Source of the DNA: Actinomycetes bacterium
GTDB taxonomy: Bacteria; Actinomycetota; Acidimicrobiia; Spongiisociales; UBA5794
Direction: 5' to 3'
Length of the DNA: 7,749 nucleotides
NCBI GenBank assembly: GCA_023336765.1
Contig: JAMBLL010000082.1
Coordinates: 1-7,749 of the forward strand
Shown here: positions 1 through 5,679 of the stretch, piece after piece
Layout: each line of letters starts with the position of its first letter
How positions within the stretch are numbered: position 1 is the stretch's first letter
Notes under the pieces: generated by a model
Seen by the model: only the letters and a program-made list of their open reading frames with translations
Told to the model about the DNA's origin: nothing
Databases searched by the model: none
Position numbers and translations under genes: made by a program

Positions 1-55
1 CCCTCGGCTCTTTGGACGGGCTCAAAGAAGCCCCCTCTGTCCCTCGTTCCTCGGG

Positions 56-83
56 ACATCTCCCCCAGCAAGCTGAGGGAGAA
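56..83. repeat. Hairpin-forming intergenic repeat, copy 1 (REP-like)
   Basis: This 28-base element matches a second copy at 195-222 at 26 of 28 positions. It can fold: CTCCC (60-64) pairs with GGGAG (77-81), and inside that CAGC pairs with GCTG. The similarity extends leftward, since CCCCTCTGT occurs at 32-40 and again at 175-183. Two further arms occur only around this copy. GTCCC (39-43) can pair with GGGAC (53-57), and ATCTCCCC (58-65) matches GGGGAGAT (107-114) perfectly in reverse complement. It lies in the non-coding stretch 1-248 downstream of trpE, where I see no gene. It resembles a REP-like dispersed palindrome; genome-wide copy number cannot be seen from here. Confidence 0.7.
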
Positions 84-194
84 GGGCCGAGCGCAGCGAG
101 GTCGGAGGGGAGATCATGGGGTTCCACTTTGGCTGCACGGTTCTTGGCTCAAGGTGAGTGGTGCGACTCGGCTTCCCCTCTGTTTCGTACCTCA

Positions 195-222
195 ACATCT
201 CCCCCAACAAGTTGAGGGAGAA
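195..222. repeat. Hairpin-forming intergenic repeat, copy 2 (REP-like)
   Basis: This second copy of the element lies 26 bases past the trpE stop codon. It differs from copy 1 by one G-to-A and one C-to-T change. The two changes fall on paired positions, turning a CAGC/GCTG stem into CAAC/GTTG, so the hairpin is preserved. No T-run follows it on the trpE strand, so it is not a canonical intrinsic terminator. It could still stabilise or end the trpE transcript, which is inference. Confidence 0.7.
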
Positions 223-248
223 ACCATGCAGGTTCCTATCCGCTCCCG

Positions 249-1733
249 TTAGAGATGATCTGCTGCAGCTATTGCCGTGAGGACGGCTTTGGCCTTGTTG
301 ATACATTCGTCGTACTCCGATGCTGGGTCAGAATCGGCGACGATCCCCGCGCCTGCCTGAACCCATGCGGTCGTGCCATCCATGACCGCCGTGCGCAGGG
401 CTATGGCGGTATCGAAGTTCCCCGAAAAGTCGATGTAGCCGACAGCACCGGCGTACGGGCCCCGGGCGACCGACTCCAGTTCGTCGATGATCTCCATTGC
501 GCTGACCTTCGGTGCACCAGAAACGGTCCCATGAGGGAACGTTGCACGGAGTACATCGATCGGCCCCACCCCTTCCACCAGGTCCCCTGACACGCCCGAC
601 ACGATGTGCATGACGTGTGAGTAGCGCTCGATCACCATCACATCGTCAACAGCCACAGTCCCGAACTGACACACGCGTCCGATGTCGTTTCGCGCAAGAT
701 CGATCAGCATCACGTGCTCTGCACGCTCCTTCGGGTTCGCGAGGAGTTCCTCCTCGAATGCCTGGTCCTCCTCCTCGGTGCTGCCCCGTGGCATCGTTCC
801 TGCGATCGGTCTCGAATAGACACGTCCGTCCCTGACACGTGACATCAGTTCCGGCGAGGACCCGGCAACAGACACACCACCTGAGCGGAGCAGGAACATG
901 AACGGAGACGGGTTCACCAACCGCAGTGCCCTGTAGACAGCAAAGGCATCACCACCGAACTCGGCGGTGAAACGGATCGAGGGAACGACCTGGAAGACCT
1001 CGCCATCGATGATCTTGACCTTGGCCCGATCGACGACCGCCATGAACTCGTCCCGACCCATCGTTTGTGTCGTCTTTGGAGTGTCGACGAAATCTGGCAT
1101 GTACCCGAGTGTGACCGCAGGGCCAGACTGTAGTGCCGCGACAGCCCGCTCGAGTGAGGCGATCGCTGCGTCGTAGTCAGACGCAGGGTCATCCGTGACA
1201 TAGACGTTCTCGATCACCGTGATCGTGTTCGCCAAACGGTCGAACACCGCAAGGCCCCCAGCGAACTGCCAGAGCATCTCGGGGAGGCCGCGATCGTCAG
1301 GGGGTCTATTTGGCAGCGATTCAACGTACCGAACCATGTCGTAGCCCAGGTACCCCACAGCGCCACTGTGGAGAGGAGGTGGAGGACCAGGGATCCCAAG
1401 GTCCTCCCATGGCGGAACGGAGAAGGTCTCGACAACCGATTCCAGGACGGACAGAGGATCGCCCCCAGGGAGCACCATTGCTGGGTTGGAGGACGAGGAG
1501 ACACCATCGAACGCGGATAGCGTGAACTCAGGGTCCCACCCGATGAAGGACCATCTCCCCCACCGCTCACCACCCTCGACGGACTCGAGCAGGAAACCGT
1601 CGCCCTCACCGACCAACTGGTCGAATACCGAAACAGGGGTGAGGACATCCCCGAGCACGACGACCGCCAGCGGGACAACATTGAACTTACCGGCGAGTTC
1701 GCGGAAACGATCAGGACTCAGGGACGGTTGCAT
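249..1733 (-). CDS. trpE: Anthranilate synthase component I (chorismate-binding subunit)
   Basis: The enzyme converts chorismate to anthranilate, the first committed step of tryptophan synthesis, in the cytoplasm. It uses ammonia released from glutamine by the partner TrpG. The 494 residues fit the family's usual length of about 490-520. The N-terminal domain carries the LLES motif (48-51) followed by R60 and S62, part of the tryptophan feedback site in known TrpE proteins, and NPSPF (274-278) also belongs to that region. The chorismate-binding domain shows RPIAGT (308-313), AEHVML (338-343) with DLARND (345-350), GTVSGAPK (402-409), DTAIALRT (441-448) and the QAGAGIVADSDP block (459-470). 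The segment before GTVSGAPK reads FPH where FPA is common. ATG at 1733 is the natural start. No Shine-Dalgarno sequence precedes it; instead a heptamer repeat ends 6 bases upstream. No trpG or other trp gene is in the window, so the glutaminase must be encoded elsewhere. PabB and isochorismate synthases are relatives, but the LLES region and full match favour TrpE. Confidence 0.95.
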   Translation of the reverse strand: MQPSLSPDRFRELAGKFNVVPLAVVVLGDVLTPVSVFDQLVGEGDGFLLESVEGGERWGRWSFIGWDPEFTLSAFDGVSSSSNPAMVLPGGDPLSVLESVVETFSVPPWEDLGIPGPPPPLHSGAVGYLGYDMVRYVESLPNRPPDDRGLPEMLWQFAGGLAVFDRLANTITVIENVYVTDDPASDYDAAIASLERAVAALQSGPAVTLGYMPDFVDTPKTTQTMGRDEFMAVVDRAKVKIIDGEVFQVVPSIRFTAEFGGDAFAVYRALRLVNPSPFMFLLRSGGVSVAGSSPELMSRVRDGRVYSRPIAGTMPRGSTEEEDQAFEEELLANPKERAEHVMLIDLARNDIGRVCQFGTVAVDDVMVIERYSHVMHIVSGVSGDLVEGVGPIDVLRATFPHGTVSGAPKVSAMEIIDELESVARGPYAGAVGYIDFSGNFDTAIALRTAVMDGTTAWVQAGAGIVADSDPASEYDECINKAKAVLTAIAAADHL

Positions 1734-1743
1734 ATGGTGAGAG

Positions 1744-1771
1744 TACTTGGTGCGTGGTAGTTGGTACTCGG
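1744..1771 (-). repeat. Degenerate heptamer tract abutting the trpE start
   Basis: On the plus strand the four consecutive heptamers are TACTTGG, TGCGTGG, TAGTTGG and TACTCGG, all variants of TACTTGG. Read in the trpE direction they are CCRAGTA-like units ending in CCAAGTACTCT, 6 bases before the start codon. The same unit, cleaner and in the same orientation to its gene, lies upstream of nth at 7635-7669. The 12-mer AGAGTACTTGGT (1740-1751) recurs exactly at 7631-7642. Confidence 0.65.
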
Positions 1772-1861
1772 ATCTTCACGGGATACAGGGGACAAGTGTT
1801 ACCTCGGATTTCGGCGGGATCTGGAGAGTTTGGAGGTGAGTGGGGAGAGTCAGAAGTAGTA

Positions 1862-1878
1862 CGTATTGACGTAATACG
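1862..1878. promoter_or_regulatory. Short inverted repeat, possible operator
   Basis: CGTATT (1862-1867) and AATACG (1873-1878) are perfect reverse complements separated by 5 bases. The size and placement between two divergent genes suit a regulator-binding site, but a 6-base inverted repeat can arise by chance and I recognise no known operator consensus. Confidence 0.2.
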
Positions 1879-1904
1879 ACTCTGCACCTGCGAGATGCAT
1901 AGAT

Positions 1905-1935
1905 GGCATGGCATCAATCTGGCTCGATGCATGCC
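1905..1935. other. Imperfect hairpin in the trpE/HNH gap
   Basis: GGCATGGCATC (1905-1915) pairs with GATGCATGCC (1926-1935) across a 10-base loop, leaving a single bulged G. No T-run follows on either side, so it is not a terminator of the usual kind. It would lie in the 5' leader of trpE if transcription starts upstream of it, or act as a DNA palindrome. Its role is unknown. Confidence 0.35.
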
Positions 1936-1996
1936 AATTCCTCGGTCGGACCGACACTGGGTTTTCCGATACTCGCGACACTTCGTTGGCCGTCTG

Positions 1997-2026
1997 TCGT
2001 ACTACCTCGTACGTACTTCGTACTAC
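1997..2026. repeat. Degenerate GTACTNC heptamer tract upstream of the HNH gene
   Basis: Counting from 1999, the plus strand reads GTACTAC, CTCGTAC, GTACTTC, GTACTAC in register. TCGTACT starts at 1997 and again at 2018, exactly three heptamers apart. The units resemble GTACTTG of the tract at 7635-7669, so this may be a decayed relative. The CGTAC words at 1998, 2008 and 2019 are also about one helical turn apart, so a phased protein-binding array is an alternative reading. Confidence 0.4.
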
Positions 2027-2100
2027 TGCCAGCCACGTCCCAAGCTCAAGCCGACCCGCTCATTTCCGAAGTACCGGATGATGGACGCGTTTCTTGTCAT

Positions 2101-2106
2101 AGGGGG
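2101..2106 (+). promoter_or_regulatory. Ribosome binding site of the HNH gene
   Basis: AGGGGG ends 10 bases before the GTG at 2117 and 16 bases before the in-frame ATG at 2123. The spacing favours the GTG as start, though the ATG two codons later cannot be excluded. This is one of the few clear Shine-Dalgarno sequences in the window. Confidence 0.5.
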
Positions 2107-2116
2107 TTGATACGTT

Positions 2117-3463
2117 GTGACCATGACGACGACAGCACGATACGAGATACCGTTCGGCGAGGAACCACCTGGCGTGGAACCACTTGCGTGGGTGGACCCG
2201 ACCGAGTACGAGCAGGTCCCGCCTGGACTTGCCACAATGGCACCTGGCCCGGTCATGGCTGCGTTTCTCTCAGCGATCGACGTTGCGAAAGTGTCTCCCC
2301 ACGATCAGGTGATCGTGTTGCGGGCGAACGATCGCATGATGTCCCATTTCGGTGCCCATCGCTACCGCGACATCGCTGCTGTACACAAAAGTTACACAAC
2401 AGACGATGGCGCAACCTATATGGAGGCTGGCGCTGCATCGAGTGCAGAGATCCGTTTGGCGCTCGCTCTCACCCGCGCCGCTGCGGACAACGAGCTTGCG
2501 TTCGCTCTGAGTCTGGAGCACCGGTTGCCTCGCCTGTTCGACTTGCTCGCCACGGGAACCATCGACCTCCGCCGTGCCAGGACGATCGAACGGGCAACCG
2601 TACACCTGTCGGACGCCACTGCTCAGGCTGTCCTCGACGAGATCGCTGACGATGCACCGAGACTGACGACAGGGCAACTCGGTGCGCGTATCAGGAAGCT
2701 GTGTATCGAAGTCGATCCGGACGAGGCAAAGGACCGCTACGACACGGCACACGCTGACCGACGCATCATCATCCAGCCCACGGATTCGGGAACCGTGAAC
2801 CTCATGGGCTACGACCTTCCGCCCCACGAGGTCACCGCGATCATGAGCAAGGTCAATCGTGCTGCTGGCGGTCTCCATGGAACATCCGGTGAAGCACGAA
2901 CGATGGATCAGTTGCGTGCAGACATCTGTATCGATCTGCTCCACGGCATCGCACCCGACCTCGGCTCCTCGAGGTCGAACACCGGTGTCATCGACCTCGT
3001 GGTCGACCTCGACACTCTCGCAGGACTCACCGACAACCCTGGGGACCTCGGTGGCTACGGTCCCGTCATAGCCGACATCGCACGAAAGATCGCGGACAAC
3101 AACCACGATGCGCAGTGGCGGATAACCACCTTGAACGACGACGGAGAACCTCGGCACATCGGGACGACCTCACGCAGACCGACCGCATCCCAGAAACGTC
3201 GGATCCAGACACGAGACCGGACCTGCGTGTTCCCTGGGTGTCGCATGCCATCGACGGCCTGTGACCTGGATCACACAACAGCGGTCCAGGATGGCGGCGC
3301 GACGTGTGATTGCAACCTCGCACCACTGTGTCGGCACGACCACGGCATCAAACACACACAGGGATGGGATTACGAACGTCTCCCTGACGCTCGACACCAA
3401 TGGACCACGCCGTTCGGCCACACCTACACAACCGCAAGGAACCGGGAACCGCCCGGCCGATAG
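2117..3463 (+). CDS. DUF222 / 13E12-type HNH endonuclease domain protein
   Basis: This 448-residue protein has the two-part layout of the actinobacterial DUF222-HNH (13E12 repeat) family. A long, mostly helical N-terminal region (about 45-330) contains the typical stretch with LRRARTIERA (151-160). A C-terminal HNH nuclease domain follows (about 362-416). The HNH domain shows C370-x4-C375, the DLDH block with D385 and H386, N400 in NLAPLC, C405 and H409, with K412 after it. The paired cysteines suggest a structural zinc. Many relatives read CRRHH at the last position; here it is CRHDH, so one histidine is aspartate while H409 remains. No signal peptide or membrane segment is visible. Members occur in many copies in actinobacterial genomes, as with REP13E12 in Mycobacterium tuberculosis, and their biological role is not settled. 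No transposase, integrase, methylase or other partner adjoins it. The family call is firm; a function beyond probable DNA cleavage is not. Confidence 0.9.
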   Translation: MTMTTTARYEIPFGEEPPGVEPLAWVDPTEYEQVPPGLATMAPGPVMAAFLSAIDVAKVSPHDQVIVLRANDRMMSHFGAHRYRDIAAVHKSYTTDDGATYMEAGAASSAEIRLALALTRAAADNELAFALSLEHRLPRLFDLLATGTIDLRRARTIERATVHLSDATAQAVLDEIADDAPRLTTGQLGARIRKLCIEVDPDEAKDRYDTAHADRRIIIQPTDSGTVNLMGYDLPPHEVTAIMSKVNRAAGGLHGTSGEARTMDQLRADICIDLLHGIAPDLGSSRSNTGVIDLVVDLDTLAGLTDNPGDLGGYGPVIADIARKIADNNHDAQWRITTLNDDGEPRHIGTTSRRPTASQKRRIQTRDRTCVFPGCRMPSTACDLDHTTAVQDGGATCDCNLAPLCRHDHGIKHTQGWDYERLPDARHQWTTPFGHTYTTARNREPPGR

Positions 3464-3470
3464 CCGCAGT

Positions 3471-3486
3471 GAGTTCGATGGAACTC
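3471..3486. terminator. Small hairpin between convergent HNH and ccdA genes
   Basis: GAGTTC (3471-3476) and GAACTC (3481-3486) form a perfect 6-base stem with a 4-base loop, 7 bases after the HNH stop codon. There is no T-run after it on either strand. A second weak stem (GCAAG 3511-3515 with CTTGC 3526-3530) overlaps the ccdA stop. Its position between convergent genes suits a terminator, but the structure is short and not canonical. Confidence 0.3.
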
Positions 3487-3521
3487 TTCCGGATCATTGA
3501 AGCCCGCAGAGCAAGAGCGTC

Positions 3522-4268
3522 CTAGCTTGCGGCGAACTCGTCGAGATTCAGCCAGATCAGGAGGCGTGAGAACACTGCGGACAACTCCGTGATGCGCCCG
3601 GTGAGAAGGAGAACACCAAAAAGGGTGAGCATGAGGCCTGATGCCACAGTGATCTGGATGAGATATTTCTTTATCCAATTGAATGAGGAGAACGCCTTGG
3701 CGAGCAGCAGCGACGTCAAGAGGAACGGTATCCCAAGGCCGAGGCTGTAGAAGAACAGCACGAGCATGCCTTCGAACACGGTGTCCGAATTCGCTCCGAG
3801 GAGCAGAGCAGACGCAAGGAACGGTCCGATGCACGGAGTCCAACCGAACGCAAACGCAGCGCCCATGACGGGTGGCCCGGCAAGGCCGAGTCGCTTTGCC
3901 CTCGAAGACTCCACACGACGGTCCTTCATCACCGGCATCAGCCAACTCGGCGTCCACACCGCGGTGATGGCTATGAACAGGCCCATGACGACGATCGTCC
4001 AACCAGCGATGACGGTGAAGATCGATTGGCTCAAGAATCCCGACAACGATGTAGCGGTTGCACCGAGCGCCACGAAAACGGTCGTGAATCCGAGGACGAA
4101 TAGAGCGGTGCGCCCGACCACACGTTTCATAGACACGTTGCCCTCAGCAAGTTCCTGCATGTCGTAGCCAGACATCAGGCTGACGTAGCCTGGCAACAAC
4201 GGAAGCACACACGGAGAGAGGAACGATGCGGCACCCGCGAGGAGGGCTGCGACGATGCTGAACTGCAA
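3522..4268 (-). CDS. ccdA: CcdA/DsbD-family transmembrane thiol-disulfide electron carrier
   Basis: Proteins of this family move reducing equivalents from cytoplasmic thioredoxin across the membrane to extracytoplasmic thiol proteins, often for cytochrome c maturation. The two hallmark cysteines are present, one in SFLSPCVLPLLPGY in the first membrane segment and one in FGWTPCIGP in the middle of the protein. Hydrophobic segments are spaced for about six membrane spans. I chose TTG at 4268, giving 248 residues. An AGAGGA sequence lies just upstream, the protein then begins about ten residues before the first cysteine motif as in compact CcdA proteins, and more room is left for promoters of the divergent MFS gene. 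The frame stays open to a GTG at 4352, giving 276 residues with a basic, unfamiliar 28-residue extension; that start has no Shine-Dalgarno sequence. No thioredoxin-like partner, ResB or cytochrome gene adjoins it, so its electron acceptor is unknown. Confidence 0.9.
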   Translation of the reverse strand: MQFSIVAALLAGAASFLSPCVLPLLPGYVSLMSGYDMQELAEGNVSMKRVVGRTALFVLGFTTVFVALGATATSLSGFLSQSIFTVIAGWTIVVMGLFIAITAVWTPSWLMPVMKDRRVESSRAKRLGLAGPPVMGAAFAFGWTPCIGPFLASALLLGANSDTVFEGMLVLFFYSLGLGIPFLLTSLLLAKAFSSFNWIKKYLIQITVASGLMLTLFGVLLLTGRITELSAVFSRLLIWLNLDEFAAS

Positions 4269-4384
4269 GAGTGTCCTCTTTCGTATCTCGTGAACGGCGA
4301 TCCGGGAGAACAACGACGTTGCCTGCCGTAGCGTTCCCTGGGTTCGCGTCACGGGACAGACGTGGTGCCGGGTTCCGGGATGGT

Positions 4385-4414
4385 ACTACTAACCTCACTT
4401 TCTCCGCGAGTAGT
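4385..4414. promoter_or_regulatory. Inverted repeat upstream of the MFS gene
   Basis: ACTACT (4385-4390) and AGTAGT (4409-4414) are reverse complements with 18 bases between them, ending 8 bases before the MFS start codon. The left arm belongs to GTACTACT (4383-4390), an 8-mer that also occurs at 2020-2027 upstream of the HNH gene. It could be an operator for the divergent ccdA and MFS pair; the arms are short and chance is possible. Confidence 0.2.
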
Positions 4415-4422
4415 GATGCACC

Positions 4423-5679
4423 ATGACCTCAGCCCGAACACAATCGAATTCCCACGCGTTCACTCCAGCGGATCGCAGAGTGCTGTTCCTCATGTCCATC
4501 GTCGGATTCTTCACCGGGTATGCGGGCAGCCAGATGGCACACACGCTCCCGTTCGCCAGACTCTCGCTCGATCTCACCGAAGGCCAGATGAGTCTCGTCT
4601 TTGCGATCGTCAGGGCTGCATCCCTCCTCGGGATCTTCTTTGCGATGGCTGCGGACCGCCAGGGAAGGCGCAGACCACTTCTCGCAGCATTCGTCCTCGT
4701 CGGTTTCGGAAGCCTGGCAACAGCCTTCATCCCCTCTGTTCCAGCGTTCGTCGTCTCGCAGTCCGCGGTGCGCATCGGAATCGTTGCGGTTGCAGGCATC
4801 TCGATCGTGTACGTCGCGGAAGAACTCCGGGCCGGTGTGCGAGCCTTCGGGATCGGAATTTACGGCCTGGCTGGATCCATGGGGGTCGGCCTTGGTCTAC
4901 TACTGCTGCCCCTTGCCGAAGCGAACGATGCTTCATGGAGGGTTCTCTTTGGGATCGCGACGCTCGGACTTCTCGCTGTCCCCCTCCTTAACAAATACCT
5001 ACCTGAGTCCAAGGCCTATGTCGATACGACTTCGATGTCGTTCATCAAGGCGCTCGGACTCGGTTTGTCCCGACACTTCTGGCCGCTTGCTGGCGTCTCG
5101 TTCTTTGTTGCGGCTTTCTCGGCACCAGCGTTCGATTTCGTGCTCGAACGCCTGATCAACGATCTCTCGTGGGACACCGGTGCTGCGCGTTTCCTGCTCA
5201 TCGTCTCATCAGGCTTCGGCGCCATAGGGCTTCTCATCGGTGGACGGCTTGCCGATACCTACGGACGACGCCCAGTGACCGTTGCGGCGCTCATCATCGG
5301 ACTCATCGGCGGCGTGGGATTCTACGTGCTCGATTCCGGATGGTTCCTTGCAGGGACCGTGTTCCTTGCGACCCTGGGCGCCACGATGCTCACACCGGCA
5401 TTCGGAGCAATGCGCTCGGAACTCTTCCCCACAAGGGTGAGGGCAACAGCCGGTGGGTGGCTGACCAACATCGCCATCATCGGATCGATCTCAGGTTTCG
5501 CCGTCGGCGCCGTGTCCATCGACAGGTTCGGCCTGTCGATAACCGTTGCCATGCTCGGCGTGGGTGTCCTCGCCTCGGTCGGGTTCGTGCTCATGCTTCC
5601 TGAGACGATGGGGATGGATCTCGTACGGAAGAAGGCCCCCAAAACGAGTACCACGCGCCCAACGCCACCAGCCGGCTGA
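4423..5679 (+). CDS. Major facilitator superfamily (MFS) transporter
   Basis: This 418-residue inner-membrane protein has the 12-span, two-bundle pattern of secondary carriers driven by ion gradients. The conserved loop between spans 2 and 3 reads ADRQGRRRP (77-85). Its counterpart in the second half is GGRLADTYGRRP (273-284). Further landmarks are the AEEL segment (132-135), LPESKA (193-198) before the central loop, ELFPTRVRATA (333-343) between spans 10 and 11, and LPET (392-395) after the last span. The PES, FPTRVRATA and PET features resemble the sugar-porter and aromatic-acid/metabolite symporter branches rather than classical drug exporters, but I cannot assign a substrate. ATG at 4423 is the start; only a poor purine-rich stretch precedes it. 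The gene is divergent from ccdA, and its last 89 bases overlap the end of the MATE gene on the other strand. Confidence 0.92.
   Translation: MTSARTQSNSHAFTPADRRVLFLMSIVGFFTGYAGSQMAHTLPFARLSLDLTEGQMSLVFAIVRAASLLGIFFAMAADRQGRRRPLLAAFVLVGFGSLATAFIPSVPAFVVSQSAVRIGIVAVAGISIVYVAEELRAGVRAFGIGIYGLAGSMGVGLGLLLLPLAEANDASWRVLFGIATLGLLAVPLLNKYLPESKAYVDTTSMSFIKALGLGLSRHFWPLAGVSFFVAAFSAPAFDFVLERLINDLSWDTGAARFLLIVSSGFGAIGLLIGGRLADTYGRRPVTVAALIIGLIGGVGFYVLDSGWFLAGTVFLATLGATMLTPAFGAMRSELFPTRVRATAGGWLTNIAIIGSISGFAVGAVSIDRFGLSITVAMLGVGVLASVGFVLMLPETMGMDLVRKKAPKTSTTRPTPPAG

Larger units (their letters stand above)
1734..2116. other. Divergent intergenic region between trpE and the HNH gene
   Basis: This 383-base gap must hold the control signals of two divergent genes. 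I see no credible gene in it. The only long plus-strand frame (1754-2110) has no family resemblance and runs through repeat sequence. The gap contains the heptamer tract next to trpE (1744-1771), a short inverted repeat (1862-1878), a larger hairpin (1905-1935) and a second degenerate heptamer tract (1997-2026). I could not pick a convincing -35/-10 pair on either strand. On the trpE side there are no tandem tryptophan codons of an attenuator leader peptide and no T-box core. Confidence 0.75.

Noticed and set aside
12..306. Overlapping small open frames at the left end on both strands (12-215 plus, 22-306 minus)
   Set aside because: They run through the hairpin repeats, resemble no family, and the minus-strand one overlaps the end of trpE.
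1946..1966. GTCGGACCGAC palindrome followed by GTTTT as an intrinsic terminator
   Set aside because: The stem would be only about four pairs with a three-base loop, the T-run is four bases, and no plus-strand gene lies upstream to terminate.
1754..2110. 118-codon plus-strand frame in the trpE/HNH gap
   Set aside because: It has no family likeness, part of it translates repeat sequence, and it starts right beside the trpE heptamer tract.
1734..2116. Tryptophan attenuator or T-box ahead of trpE
   Set aside because: No tandem tryptophan codons in a short leader frame and no T-box core sequence are visible on the minus strand.
2270..3157. 295-codon minus-strand open frame inside the HNH gene
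   Set aside because: It is antisense to a well-supported DUF222-HNH gene, with no recognisable domain; long shadow frames are common in GC-rich DNA.
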